A program made the translations under genes and the position numbers. A DNA stretch of 64,000 bases from Kordiimonadaceae bacterium (GTDB taxonomy: Bacteria > Pseudomonadota > Alphaproteobacteria > Sphingomonadales > Emcibacteraceae), in NCBI GenBank assembly GCA_018675425.1, contig JABGYD010000035.1, positions 62,001 through 126,000 on the forward strand. The letters run 5' to 3'. Shown in pieces: positions 7,951 to 17,168 of this stretch. Position 1 is the stretch's first letter. Each line of letters begins with the position of its first letter. The notes below the pieces were generated by a model, which was not told the DNA's origin, did no database searches, and saw nothing but the letters and a program-made list of their open reading frames with translations.

Positions 7951-10458
7951 CTACTTCCAATCAGGAGGTGTGATCAGGTTTGCAAGCAATCGAGCGGCAC
8001 CCGGAACCTGATGTTCAAGCTGATGATGAAGTATTAATGAGCAATGATGATGCCAGCCAGCCCCAATTGAAGCACTAATTAATGCGCTGTTAAGGGGAGG
8101 TTTTCCATGATCGGAAATAGAAAGTAAGAATTCATACTCAGGGGAGGCCTCCATTGGAAAATAAAGTCCTCGTTCCTGATGCCAATTCTCCCAATCTGCG
8201 CCATCTATTTTATTTGGGGTGGTTAGCAAATGATGATTTGGTTTTAAGTGGATAACTTTCGCATTTGGGTCGGTAATCCTCCAGCGGAATGATGGTGAGC
8301 CAATAGTAATGGGTCGTGGGGGGGTAGTTTTACTATTCCAGTCATCGTCGGTACGATTATATTGGGTCACTAGATTACCGCCATTTTCAACATAGTCACG
8401 AAGAAATTGGCTTGTAGAATTAAGGTCTGAATCAAAGGCCCGAATACCGATAACAATACTATCATAGATAGATAAATCATTATATTTTATGTTATCTGGG
8501 CTGAGCATAGTGACGTTAACACCAAATCTCTTCAGCCAATAATAAACTCGGTCCGCACCTCGATCCACGTAACCGATATTTAGACGTGCTGGTATTTCTA
8601 AGTCAATGGGTTGCACAGCAAGTTTTGCAGGAATAATATTACAAGTATTTCTTATGTGGGCATAATCCATCATCAGAACATTTTCTTCAAATTGATCTTC
8701 TTCAATGTTAGCAAATGGTGTTATTTCAAGTCGTTCACTATTAGTTGGACCTGCAATTGTAAAGGGGTAATTAGATGAATTGGCTAAGTTCTCGGCCTTC
8801 ATAGAATAATTAGGTGGCATTACTGTCCAGCCTTCCGGTGCTTTAAGGCCAATGTTAACATCTGCATAAATTTCAGTTAATTTATCAACTCTCAGGGTCG
8901 CCTGCACGGGGTCCCCATCAGTCAAACGGTTATAAAATAAGCCACTGGCTTCCCAACTTAAATTAACATTGGGTACTATAAGTACGGGGTCTGAGGGAAG
9001 TAGGTTGATGGTTGCGTGTTTACCAAGTGTTGGTAGGTCGAATACAGCAGAGAACCTCTCCATTTGCCACATTGGCTCATAGTTTTTATTAAGCGGATGG
9101 TGGAATGCTGCCTGATTTGAAACTATAGCGCTAATTTCAATATTTTTTCTTTCACCACTTCTAAGTTTAAATTTTATAGGGTCTGCACGCTCAAATTTTT
9201 TCACTGTTTCACCCACAAGATAAAGTAACAGGCCGTTCCATTCTTGATCACTGGTATTATAAAGTGCGAGCTTACCCTTAAGTTTTTGCCCCGGGCTGAT
9301 AAAATTGCTATCCCAAGTAATATTTGCCTGGATGCCAGATGCCTCAAAAAAGGCGATGCCAAGTTGCTTTTTTTTGAGTTTAATTCTATGTTCTATTTCT
9401 GAAAAAATATGCTCTGGTTGGTTTTTTAATGCTCCAGTTATGTCATCAAGCTGCTCTGATAACCTATTTAGTTGTAAAAGGATCTTTGTACGATCGGGGA
9501 ATGCACCTATAATTTTGTAAGTTGTTTTTCCTGCTTCTTTCAATAGTTTTGAGAGCACGCCATCACAGATCAGGGCAAGATCGTCATAGTCTTTTATAAG
9601 GCCTACAAAAATATCATCCTCTTGCAATGGAATATCGAGCTCACACAGTAGACGGTGCATATGGCTCATTTCTGGTTCTGCTTCGTACCACCGGCCCATT
9701 CCTTGGGTTAAGTGTCGAACCCGAGACCATTCACTAATTTGGCGATAAGTTGCGCCAATTATTTGATCAAAATTTCCAGTCGGTATTGATACTGTGGGTT
9801 CAGGTGGGGGTTCGGTGTCATCATAGACGTCACCACGTCCTGATATAGCAGGTAAATATAGTTTTTTTACCTGCCATGGTTTGAGTCCATCTTCACCTAT
9901 TTGTTTTGAAAAAGCGTCTGGATTAGCGGCAAGATAATAAGCATCGATGGTAGCCCGTGTTATTGCTCTATGGTGGCCATGCTGCCCTTCCGTATCAAGA
10001 AATGCAGCAGATAAAATATCAGGCTTTTGTTCACGAATAATACGAACTAATCTCTCTCGCATTCTCGTGTGACCCCATTTTTTTTCTACTTCCGCTGGAT
10101 CAGTTGAAAATCCAAAATCATCTATTGCATCACCAAATTGCTCAGAATAATAATGAACGGACATTGGTATTTGGCTCGCTGCAGCTTCTAGTTCCTCGGT
10201 TCGTAAGGTGCCAAGATCATTACCAGATTCGGTACCAATGGCATTTTGTCCACCTTTACCGCGAGTAGCTGTTGCATACATAACACGGACGCCTTGGTTT
10301 CGCGCAAGGTAGGCAAGAATATGTGAGCGTTCATCATCTGGATGCGCGCCACTATTCATAAAACTGCCTAGATGCTGCAAAGGTATAAGTGAATTCCATA
10401 ATTTTTTTATGCAACTATTACTTTGCTGTATTGCAATTCTGCGCTGAGCCTCAGTCAT
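7951..10458 (-). CDS. Large PIG-L family deacetylase with NEW3-like and amidotransferase-like regions
   Basis: 835 residues. The zinc motif AHPDDE (His39, Asp41, Asp42) and the later HGHHRA give a PIG-L/LmbE deacetylase domain over about residues 30-270. This family removes acetyl groups from N-acetylglucosamine-type amines. A middle region (about 380-640) looks like beta-sandwich and NEW3-type domains; the last third, with IVIGIRAFD and YVENGGNLVTQY, resembles a class I amidotransferase-like fold seen in other large PIG-L proteins. No clear signal peptide is seen. The start is ATG 10458 with GGAAAA upstream. It is divergent from an ABC importer operon, sharing a 111-base promoter region, so it may process the imported compound. 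Confidence 0.85.
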   Translation of the reverse strand: MTEAQRRIAIQQSNSCIKKLWNSLIPLQHLGSFMNSGAHPDDERSHILAYLARNQGVRVMYATATRGKGGQNAIGTESGNDLGTLRTEELEAAASQIPMSVHYYSEQFGDAIDDFGFSTDPAEVEKKWGHTRMRERLVRIIREQKPDILSAAFLDTEGQHGHHRAITRATIDAYYLAANPDAFSKQIGEDGLKPWQVKKLYLPAISGRGDVYDDTEPPPEPTVSIPTGNFDQIIGATYRQISEWSRVRHLTQGMGRWYEAEPEMSHMHRLLCELDIPLQEDDIFVGLIKDYDDLALICDGVLSKLLKEAGKTTYKIIGAFPDRTKILLQLNRLSEQLDDITGALKNQPEHIFSEIEHRIKLKKKQLGIAFFEASGIQANITWDSNFISPGQKLKGKLALYNTSDQEWNGLLLYLVGETVKKFERADPIKFKLRSGERKNIEISAIVSNQAAFHHPLNKNYEPMWQMERFSAVFDLPTLGKHATINLLPSDPVLIVPNVNLSWEASGLFYNRLTDGDPVQATLRVDKLTEIYADVNIGLKAPEGWTVMPPNYSMKAENLANSSNYPFTIAGPTNSERLEITPFANIEEDQFEENVLMMDYAHIRNTCNIIPAKLAVQPIDLEIPARLNIGYVDRGADRVYYWLKRFGVNVTMLSPDNIKYNDLSIYDSIVIGIRAFDSDLNSTSQFLRDYVENGGNLVTQYNRTDDDWNSKTTPPRPITIGSPSFRWRITDPNAKVIHLKPNHHLLTTPNKIDGADWENWHQERGLYFPMEASPEYEFLLSISDHGKPPLNSALISASIGAGWHHHCSLILHHQLEHQVPGAARLLANLITPPDWK

Positions 10459-10569
10459 ATAATATTTTCCTTTATTACCAGTATTAAGTTAACGTCAATA
10501 TTCTTTAAGTCAACAGACTAGAATTCAAAAATTATTCAGTCTATTATAATACAAATTTAAAGGACTATA
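10459..10569. promoter_or_regulatory. Divergent promoter region between PIG-L deacetylase and ABC importer operon
   Basis: The 111 bases between the two divergent starts must hold both promoters. It is strongly AT-rich, with AAAGGAC as ribosome site just before ATG 10570 and GGAAAA before the PIG-L start. No clear operator palindrome or sigma-70 pair could be picked out by eye. Confidence 0.4.
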
Positions 10570-11811
10570 ATGCTAAAATCCATAATTACTATTATTACTA
10601 CTGTGGTTCTTACTTGTTCTTCATGGGCAGTTGAAATTGATTATTGGCAGTATAGTTATAAATCTCGAATTGATGCGATGGATAGACTTATCCAGGCCTT
10701 TGAAGCTATGTATCCTGATATTACAGTAAAGCATAGTAATTTTCCTTACGCACAATTTAGAACAAAAGTAGCAGCTGCAGTTTCAGCAGGCGAGGGCCCG
10801 GATGTTGTGCAGTTATATTATGGATGGCTTAAAGATTATCGTCGTGCAAAAATTTTAAAACCATTATCTCCCAAATTGTTTCCAATAAATGAAATTGAAG
10901 CAGAATATTTTCCACTTGTTCGTCTAATGAAGCAAGATGGGGATTACTATGCACTCCCAACTGCAGTAAGGTCACTTGCTCTCTTTTGGAACAAAAGTTT
11001 ATTTGAGGATGCGGGACTTGATCCTGAGGTTCCCCCAAAAACATTAGACCAGCTTTTAGAGATGGCAAAAAAATTAGTAAAAAGAGATAAGGCAGGCAAT
11101 ATTATCCAAGTAGGACTTACTATGGGACCTATTAATCAAGATCACAATTGGTGGCGTGAAGTTCTAGTTCGTCAGTTTGGCGGAACGCCGTATGATAAGA
11201 ACACCAGTAAAGTAAACTATTTTAATGATGCTGGTATTAAGGCCTTTGAATATTATGTTAGTTTGCTTACAAAACATAAGGTTAGTGTTGTTGATTTTAT
11301 GGATAAAGGGGAAATTGCATTTAAAGCTGGCCGTGCTGCTATGCATATTGATGGATCATTTGTACTTAGTACCTTTGATAGAACCCGACGACTTGATTAT
11401 GGTGTCACCGAACTTCCTGTACATAATGGAATAAAGGCTAATTTTTCTTCTTATTGGGTGAATGGTATAACTACAAAGGTGAATAAAAAAAAACAAATAG
11501 CCGCAGAAAAGTTTCTCAAATTTATAACATCAGAGCCAGCCCAACAGTTGTGGCTTGATGAAGTGGGTGAACTTCCGTCCCGCAGGGCAGTGGCATTAAG
11601 GGAGAAAAATCTTAAACATCCAAAATATGGACCATTTATCAGAGGCTTAGAGTATGCAGTTACAACAGATTTTAAATCTGAAATTGCTCAAAGGAAGACT
11701 TTTGTAGATATGTTTGATCGAGTAGTACTGACCAATATGGGTGTTATTGAAAGTTTAAGAATTGGTGCAATGGAAGATCAAAATATTATCAATGAGGGAC
11801 TAAAGAGATGA
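10570..11811 (+). CDS. ABC importer solute-binding protein, family 1 (sugar type)
   Basis: 413 residues with a signal peptide (about residues 1-20, ending SSWAVE) and no lipobox cysteine at the cut site. The sequence has the family 1 binding-protein layout: a start like IDYWQYSYKSRIDAMDRLIQ, GEGPDVVQLYY near residue 75, and FKAGRAAMHIDGSF in the second lobe. Such proteins deliver sugars, polyols or glycerophosphodiesters to ABC permeases; the ligand here is unknown. The last four bases overlap the next start (ATGA at 11808). First gene of a five-gene operon with two permeases, a lyase and the ATPase. Confidence 0.92.
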   Translation: MLKSIITIITTVVLTCSSWAVEIDYWQYSYKSRIDAMDRLIQAFEAMYPDITVKHSNFPYAQFRTKVAAAVSAGEGPDVVQLYYGWLKDYRRAKILKPLSPKLFPINEIEAEYFPLVRLMKQDGDYYALPTAVRSLALFWNKSLFEDAGLDPEVPPKTLDQLLEMAKKLVKRDKAGNIIQVGLTMGPINQDHNWWREVLVRQFGGTPYDKNTSKVNYFNDAGIKAFEYYVSLLTKHKVSVVDFMDKGEIAFKAGRAAMHIDGSFVLSTFDRTRRLDYGVTELPVHNGIKANFSSYWVNGITTKVNKKKQIAAEKFLKFITSEPAQQLWLDEVGELPSRRAVALREKNLKHPKYGPFIRGLEYAVTTDFKSEIAQRKTFVDMFDRVVLTNMGVIESLRIGAMEDQNIINEGLKR

Positions 11812-12680
11812 CTGTGTCGCAAAAGCGGGCAATGTGTGCATGGTCCTTTATTGGAATTCCTTTGATATATTTTATTCTTATTCGATTTTATCCTAGCCTC
11901 GATGCATTTTCAATTGCCTTTACTGACTGGGATATTGTTGGAGAAAAAAAATATATAGGGTTTGATAATTTTAAAGTACTTTGGAATGACCCTATTTTTT
12001 GGATTGTGCTTTCTAATACTTTTGAATATCTTTTGCTCGGTGTTCCAATCTCACTATTACTCTCGTTTGTTATTGCCTACTTTCTTGATCAGGTTCGCTT
12101 TGGTCATGGGTTTCTAAGAGCGTGCTACTTCATCCCATTTCTTACCACTGCTGTTGCTATGGCCTGGGTGTGGCGCTGGTTTTATCAGCCGGTACCAGTT
12201 GGTGTAATTAACCTTGCGCTGGGTAAGGTAGGTATTTTGCAACTTGACTTTTTGCGTTCAACTACTGAGGCACTTCCGGCGGTGCTTGCTCCGGCTATTT
12301 GGGCAGGTCTTGGATTTCAAATTGTTATATTTATTGCCGGATTGCGAGCCGTGCCGGTCACTTATTATGAGGCAGCAAAAATTGATGGAGCTACTTCTTG
12401 GCGTATACTAAGGGATATAACATTACCACAGTTGCGTCCAACAATAGTATTTTTGGTGGTCATCAGTTCTATTGGTTTTCTTCGTATTTTTGATCAAGTT
12501 TATAATATGACCCAGGAAGGAGAGGGCGGACCGCTTAATGCTACACGTCCTTTGGTTCTAAATATTTACAAACTGGCATTTGAAAATTTTGATATGGGTA
12601 TGGCCGCTGCCCAAACAGTAGTTTTATTTGTTTTACTTCTCATAATTACAATTATTCAACTTAGGATGCTAAGAAAGTGA
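11808..12680 (+). CDS. ABC importer permease, MalF/UgpA type
   Basis: 290 residues with six predicted membrane segments, the first right after the N-terminus. The EAA loop that docks on the ATPase reads YYEAAKIDGATSWRIL near residue 187, matching the EAAxxDGA consensus. It forms the channel heterodimer with the next permease. The start overlaps the binding-protein stop as ATGA and the end overlaps the next gene as GTGA, so the three are translationally coupled. Confidence 0.93.
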   Translation: MTVSQKRAMCAWSFIGIPLIYFILIRFYPSLDAFSIAFTDWDIVGEKKYIGFDNFKVLWNDPIFWIVLSNTFEYLLLGVPISLLLSFVIAYFLDQVRFGHGFLRACYFIPFLTTAVAMAWVWRWFYQPVPVGVINLALGKVGILQLDFLRSTTEALPAVLAPAIWAGLGFQIVIFIAGLRAVPVTYYEAAKIDGATSWRILRDITLPQLRPTIVFLVVISSIGFLRIFDQVYNMTQEGEGGPLNATRPLVLNIYKLAFENFDMGMAAAQTVVLFVLLLIITIIQLRMLRK

Positions 12681-13507
12681 ATGAGAAAAAAATAAAATTA
12701 AACCCAAAAAAAATTGTTATTTGGACATTTTTATTTATTGGTGCGGTTATTATGATGACACCAATTATTTTCATGTTTTCAGCAAGCTTTAAATATAATG
12801 ATCAAATTTATGACTTAGCTTTATTTTCTTCAGATTTTACATTAGACAACTATATCTATATTATTGAAAATACTGATTTTATTATCTGGTTGTTAAATTC
12901 ATTATTTGTTTCTCTTTTCACTACCTTTTGCGTATTATTTTTTGATAGTTTAGTGGGATATACGCTTGCTAAATTTAAATTTAATGGTCAAAAGATCGTT
13001 TTTATTGCTATTCTCAGTACCTTGATGATACCAACTGAAATGCTGGTAATTCCTTGGTATATCATTGCCCAAAATTTTGGTTTGCTTGATAGTTATTTAG
13101 GATTAATTCTTCCAGGTATTATGACAGGGTTTGGTGTTTTTCTTATGAAACAGTTTTTTGAAGGCGTGCCCGATGATTATTTAGAAGCTGCTCGGATTGA
13201 TGGTGTTGGAGAATTTACTATCTTTATAAGAATAGCCCTACCTTTGGTGACGCCGGCATTATCAGCTCTTGCTATATTTACTTTTCTGGGAAATTGGACG
13301 GCTTTTTTATGGCCTCTTATTGTAAGTTCAAGTGCAGAAATTTTTACTGTGCCTGTTGGATTAGCCTCATTTTCGGGTGAGTTCCAAAGTGATTGGGAGC
13401 TTATCATGACAGGGGCGGCTTTAGCTACATTGCCAACCCTACTAGTATTTTTAATATTACAACGCTATATAATTCGCGGAGTAGTTTTGGGTGGATTAAA
13501 AGGATAA
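12677..13507 (+). CDS. ABC importer permease, MalG/UgpE type
   Basis: 276 residues, six predicted membrane segments, with the EAA loop DYLEAARIDGVGEFTIF about residue 172. The start codon is GTG at 12677, inside a GTGA overlap with the upstream permease stop; no in-frame ATG fits. The C-terminal QRYIIRGVVLGGLKG is the usual end of this subfamily. Partner of the MalF-type permease. Confidence 0.93.
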   Translation: MNEKKIKLNPKKIVIWTFLFIGAVIMMTPIIFMFSASFKYNDQIYDLALFSSDFTLDNYIYIIENTDFIIWLLNSLFVSLFTTFCVLFFDSLVGYTLAKFKFNGQKIVFIAILSTLMIPTEMLVIPWYIIAQNFGLLDSYLGLILPGIMTGFGVFLMKQFFEGVPDDYLEAARIDGVGEFTIFIRIALPLVTPALSALAIFTFLGNWTAFLWPLIVSSSAEIFTVPVGLASFSGEFQSDWELIMTGAALATLPTLLVFLILQRYIIRGVVLGGLKG

Positions 13508-13518
13508 ACAATAAAGTA

Positions 13519-15018
13519 ATGACAAAATTAATTGATAATTCAATATTTCCAAATAAAACCTATAAAGAAACAGTTCTTGCCCCCCTGTTTGATGCTAGCA
13601 AGAAAACGTTTGCGGACTACCATTACCGAGTCAATCTTGCCCATTGTGTAATGCTTACAGAACAGGGAATACTTAGCACTAAAGAGGGTGCAAAGATAAT
13701 AGACGCATTAATTAAAATAGAAGAAGAACTTAATCTAGAGGAGCTTGTGTACACTGGAGCTGTTGAGGATTATTTCTTCTATGTTGAGGATGAGCTGATA
13801 AAACGTATTGGTGTTGACCTGGCTGGGCGACTTCATACTGGTCGTAGTCGTAATGATATTGATCATACTATTTTTAAGATGCACCTTATGGCCCTTTCCG
13901 CGGTGCTTTTAGAGGAGCTTGCGGGATTGATTTCCAGTCTACTGACTGCTGCAGAGAAAGGTAAAGGTACAATAATCCTTGCTTATACTCATGGTCAACC
14001 AGCTCAACCAACCACTTGGGGGCACTATTTAGGAGCATTTATTGAAATATTACAACGTGATGTGGAACGAATTACGGTGGCCCGCAGTTCATCCGAACTA
14101 TGCTCCATGGGTGCCGCGGCGATAACCACCACTGGTTTTAACTTAGATCGGAAGCGGATGTCGGATTTACTTGGGTTTGCGGCTCCACTTGAAAATTCTT
14201 ATGGCTGTATTTCTAGCGTTGACTATGTGACTGGTTTGTATTCGGCGCTTAAGGTTATGTTTCTCAATATGGGTCGATTTATACAGGATCTTGCACAACG
14301 GAGTGCCTTCGAGGTTGGTCACATATACGTGCCCAATGAATTTGTTCAGATCAGTTCAATTATGCCTCAAAAAAGAAACCCCGTTCCCATTGAGCATATG
14401 CGACTAATAGCGAGCCTTTCTAGTGGTCACTGTGATACTATTATTAACACTATGCACAATACGCCCTTTACTGACATGAATGATAGCGAGACTGAAGTTC
14501 AGCGGGCAGGCCATCAGGCATTTGAGAGCGGTTCTAGGTTGTTATTGCTTCTTACAGATTTTATTAATGTGGTACAAATCGACGAAGAAAAAGTAATGAA
14601 AGATATTGGAAAAAGTTGCGCTACCATCACTGAAGTTGCCGATAGTATAGCCCGTATAGAGGGTGTATCCTTTAAAATTGCTCATGAAATTGCAGGTGAT
14701 ATGGCTAAACGTGTTACCGCTGATGAAATAACTCTTGAGGATTTTGTTTATAAAGAGTTTCAAGATATTTATAGAGATCATACTGGAATGGAAACAAATA
14801 TAACAATTGAAAAACTTAAAGAAATTGGAAGTCCCGATTACTTTATAGCTGTTCGTAAAATTATTGGTGGTCCAGCGCTGCCAGCTTTTGAAGCAAGCCT
14901 TGAGAAATATTGTAATATTGCATTGAAGCAATCCGATGAAAATTTGACATTCTCAAGGCGGTTAATTTTTGCTAGGGAACTTCTTACTGCGGCTGTCAAG
15001 AAACTTAGGGTAAAGTAG
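13519..15018 (+). CDS. Argininosuccinate lyase-like enzyme (aspartase/fumarase superfamily)
   Basis: 499 residues. All three superfamily regions are visible: HTGRSRND (106-113), THGQPAQPTT (157-166) and the mobile serine loop SSIMPQKRNP (279-288). The fold eliminates fumarate from N-substituted aspartates or similar compounds. True ArgH has HTARSRNDQ and a QK(K)NPD loop; the differences here, together with its place between the permease and ATPase genes of an importer, suggest a non-arginine substrate, as in EDDS lyase-type relatives. The frame is open back to 13393 within the permease gene; ATG 13519 fits the family N-terminus. Arginine biosynthesis cannot be excluded. Confidence 0.85.
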   Translation: MTKLIDNSIFPNKTYKETVLAPLFDASKKTFADYHYRVNLAHCVMLTEQGILSTKEGAKIIDALIKIEEELNLEELVYTGAVEDYFFYVEDELIKRIGVDLAGRLHTGRSRNDIDHTIFKMHLMALSAVLLEELAGLISSLLTAAEKGKGTIILAYTHGQPAQPTTWGHYLGAFIEILQRDVERITVARSSSELCSMGAAAITTTGFNLDRKRMSDLLGFAAPLENSYGCISSVDYVTGLYSALKVMFLNMGRFIQDLAQRSAFEVGHIYVPNEFVQISSIMPQKRNPVPIEHMRLIASLSSGHCDTIINTMHNTPFTDMNDSETEVQRAGHQAFESGSRLLLLLTDFINVVQIDEEKVMKDIGKSCATITEVADSIARIEGVSFKIAHEIAGDMAKRVTADEITLEDFVYKEFQDIYRDHTGMETNITIEKLKEIGSPDYFIAVRKIIGGPALPAFEASLEKYCNIALKQSDENLTFSRRLIFARELLTAAVKKLRVK

Positions 15019-15019
15019 C

Positions 15020-16030
15020 ATGACAAGTGTGAGTTTAAAAAATATTTCAAAAAGTTACGGTACAGGAAAAAAACAATTAGAAGTGATTAAGAACCTTGAT
15101 CTTGAAATTTTCAGCAAAGAGTTTCTGGTACTAGTTGGCCCATCAGGCTGCGGTAAATCAACATTACTCCGAATGATTGCAGGGCTTGAGGATATAAAAG
15201 AAGGTAAAATTTTTATTGGTAAGCAGGAGGTCAATAATATAGAACCTCGCGATAGAAACATCGCTATGGTTTTTCAAAATTATGCCCTTTATCCACACAT
15301 GAATGTATCAAATAACATAGGTTTTGGTCTACGTGCGCGTAAAACTCCAAAGATAGAAATTGAAAAAAAGGTAAAAGAGGCCGGAGAAATGCTCGGAATA
15401 TCTGGACTTATGAACCGCAGACCATCTGAACTTTCCGGAGGTCAGCGTCAGCGTGTAGCCATGGGGCGGGCAATTGTAAGGGAGCCTAATGTATTTCTTT
15501 TTGATGAACCACTTTCTAATTTGGACGCTAAACTACGTGGCAATATGAGAGCTGTGATTAAAAAACTTCACTCACAGCTTGATACTACGATGATTTACGT
15601 TACTCATGACCAGGTGGAGGCCATGACACTGGCGGATAGAATTGTCATCATGGATGAAGGCAATATACAGCAGGTGGGCACTCCAATGGAACTCTACGAT
15701 ACTCCAATAAATAAATTTGTAGCTAGCTTCATTGGAAGCCCAGAGATGAACTTTATAATTTGTAATGATGGTAAAACATTAGGAATTAGACCTGAGGACA
15801 TATATTTATTAAAAGACTACGATGATAAAAAGAACCATAGAAAAATAATGGTCTCAATTGAGGTCATCGAGCCCCTTGGACCAGAAACGCTGATTACGGT
15901 GATTTATGATAATACAAAAATTGTTGCTAAAATAAGCGGGACAAAGAAGTTTTCTCCGGGAGACGAAATACAATTAGTGTTAGATATGAATAAAGCTCAC
16001 TTTTTTGAGGTAAATGGTGAGCGAACTTAA
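15020..16030 (+). CDS. ABC importer ATPase, MalK/UgpC type
   Basis: 336 residues: Walker A GPSGCGKST near residue 39, signature LSGGQRQRVAMGRA, Walker B FLFDEPLSNLDAK and the switch His in THDQ, followed by a C-terminal OB/TOBE region (from about 235) with LGIRPEDI. It energises the import of the compound bound by the upstream binding protein. ATG 15020 comes one base after the lyase stop, so all five genes form one operon. The TOBE part is a little shorter than in many MalK proteins. Confidence 0.94.
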   Translation: MTSVSLKNISKSYGTGKKQLEVIKNLDLEIFSKEFLVLVGPSGCGKSTLLRMIAGLEDIKEGKIFIGKQEVNNIEPRDRNIAMVFQNYALYPHMNVSNNIGFGLRARKTPKIEIEKKVKEAGEMLGISGLMNRRPSELSGGQRQRVAMGRAIVREPNVFLFDEPLSNLDAKLRGNMRAVIKKLHSQLDTTMIYVTHDQVEAMTLADRIVIMDEGNIQQVGTPMELYDTPINKFVASFIGSPEMNFIICNDGKTLGIRPEDIYLLKDYDDKKNHRKIMVSIEVIEPLGPETLITVIYDNTKIVAKISGTKKFSPGDEIQLVLDMNKAHFFEVNGERT

Positions 16031-16154
16031 TATGGGACAGCTGTTAATTTTATCTTTTATTTTTATTTTAAGGTATTAAAAATAATTTTTAGTTGAGAAG
16101 ATAACTATTTGGGTTTAATTATCAGAGTTAATCAACAATAAATGGGAATAAATT

Positions 16155-16382
16155 ATGAATGCATGGCAAAGTGGCCCTTTTATACTGAATGTATCTTCTG
16201 GGGATATTAAAGCTTTCTGTATGTGTGGTCTCTCTAAAACTGGACCATTATGTGATGGAACACATAAGATTACTGATATTAAACCGGAGGTAGTTAAATT
16301 TACTGAAGATAAACGGCTCAGAGTTTGTGGTTGCCAGAAATCGAAAAGGTTACCCTACTGCGATGGTAGCCATAACGGTTAA
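16155..16382 (+). CDS. Double CDGSH iron-sulfur domain protein
   Basis: 75 residues with two CDGSH-type 2Fe-2S motifs: Cys22, Cys24, Cys33, His37 (ending LCDGTH) and Cys58, Cys60, Cys69, His73 (ending YCDGSH). Each 3Cys-1His set would bind one cluster, as in the tandem type related to mitochondrial Miner2/MiNT. No membrane anchor is present, so it should be a soluble cytoplasmic protein. Its partner in redox or cluster transfer is unknown. It lies alone, 124 bases after the importer operon. Confidence 0.92.
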   Translation: MNAWQSGPFILNVSSGDIKAFCMCGLSKTGPLCDGTHKITDIKPEVVKFTEDKRLRVCGCQKSKRLPYCDGSHNG

Positions 16383-16465
16383 GTATTATTTTAATGGTGC
16401 TGTGTTTAGCCTGATTTTAGAACATCTATTTCATTAAAAATTAATTGCAATGAAGAACCAAATAT

Positions 16466-16834
16466 CTACTTTAGAAGGGCCGTCAGTGTGTTGGGAGACC
16501 AATCATGCGCCTCGATAATACCCTTAGGTAGAGTGTTTTGTGGGTGTGCTAGAAGAGGAAATATCCGTTTACCAATATTTTCTGCTATATCCAGCTCGTG
16601 TCTGACACCCTCTGCCGTTTCTGTATTCACACCTATGACAACCACAAAGGCATCGCACCGACTTATGTGATATTTAGTTTCCTTTAGCCATTTAGGATCA
16701 ATATTTGCAGGTTTCGTAGACCAATTTGCAATTTTAAAATTGGCACCTTCAGCTTGCGATGCAGCGACGAGCTCATTTTTAAACGCGCGGTCATTCTGAA
16801 AATCAAAGCTTATGTAGACTTTTTTCTTAACCAT
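16466..16834 (-). CDS. Stand-alone TIR-like (MTH538/DUF1863-type) protein
   Basis: 122 residues made of a single domain. The opening KVYISFDFQND, the central FKIANWSTKP, then SRCDAFVVVIGVNT and VRHELDIAENIGKRI follow the flavodoxin-like TIR-like pattern (MTH538, DUF1863; ThsB of Thoeris is related). The Glu in VRHELDIA is where TIR enzymes carry their catalytic Glu. Such proteins make or sense NAD-derived signals in phage defence, but no ThsA or other effector is nearby, so a defence role is speculation. A perfect 8-bp inverted repeat lies 26 bases upstream of its ATG. Confidence 0.8.
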   Translation of the reverse strand: MVKKKVYISFDFQNDRAFKNELVAASQAEGANFKIANWSTKPANIDPKWLKETKYHISRCDAFVVVIGVNTETAEGVRHELDIAENIGKRIFPLLAHPQNTLPKGIIEAHDWSPNTLTALLK

Positions 16835-16860
16835 GGGCTATCCGTTTTGTTTTTTTACTT

Positions 16861-16880
16861 TTTACATTGTAAAATGTAAA
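16861..16880. promoter_or_regulatory. Candidate operator palindrome upstream of the TIR-like gene
   Basis: TTTACATT-GTAA-AATGTAAA is a perfect inverted repeat with 8-bp arms, 26-46 bases upstream of the TIR-like start. Size and position fit an operator for a dimeric repressor or an mRNA hairpin in the leader. No regulator gene lies next to it. Confidence 0.4.
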
Positions 16881-16960
16881 GATACAAGGCGTTAAGTAGT
16901 AACAAATAAACTTATAATATTTTCTTTATATATTTATTTTTTATAAGAAATTTTCAATTT

Positions 16961-17104
16961 ATGAGATTATTAAAAATTATTGAAAAATTTATTAAAGGAT
17001 TATCTGGAGAACGATTAACAGAGGAGTTTGGAAAGTTTTTTATTTATTTTTTAACTATGATTATATTTCTAAATAAAAATAAGGAGTTACTACTTAAATA
17101 TTAA
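16961..17104 (+). CDS. Possible 47-residue small protein
   Basis: An ATG-started ORF of 47 codons in the 334-base gap before the cyclodeaminase-family gene. The start is charged and amphipathic (MRLLKIIEKFIKGLSGERLT), followed by a hydrophobic stretch FFIYFLTMIIFL and a lysine-rich end, as in small membrane-associated peptides. There is no convincing ribosome site, and AT-rich DNA readily gives such sequences by chance, so it is listed only as a candidate. Confidence 0.25.
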   Translation: MRLLKIIEKFIKGLSGERLTEEFGKFFIYFLTMIIFLNKNKELLLKY

Positions 17105-17168
17105 TGGCCTTTGTGAGAAAAATATTCTAACTTCGCTTCTAGAAAAATCTTTATTAGGAAATCTAAAT

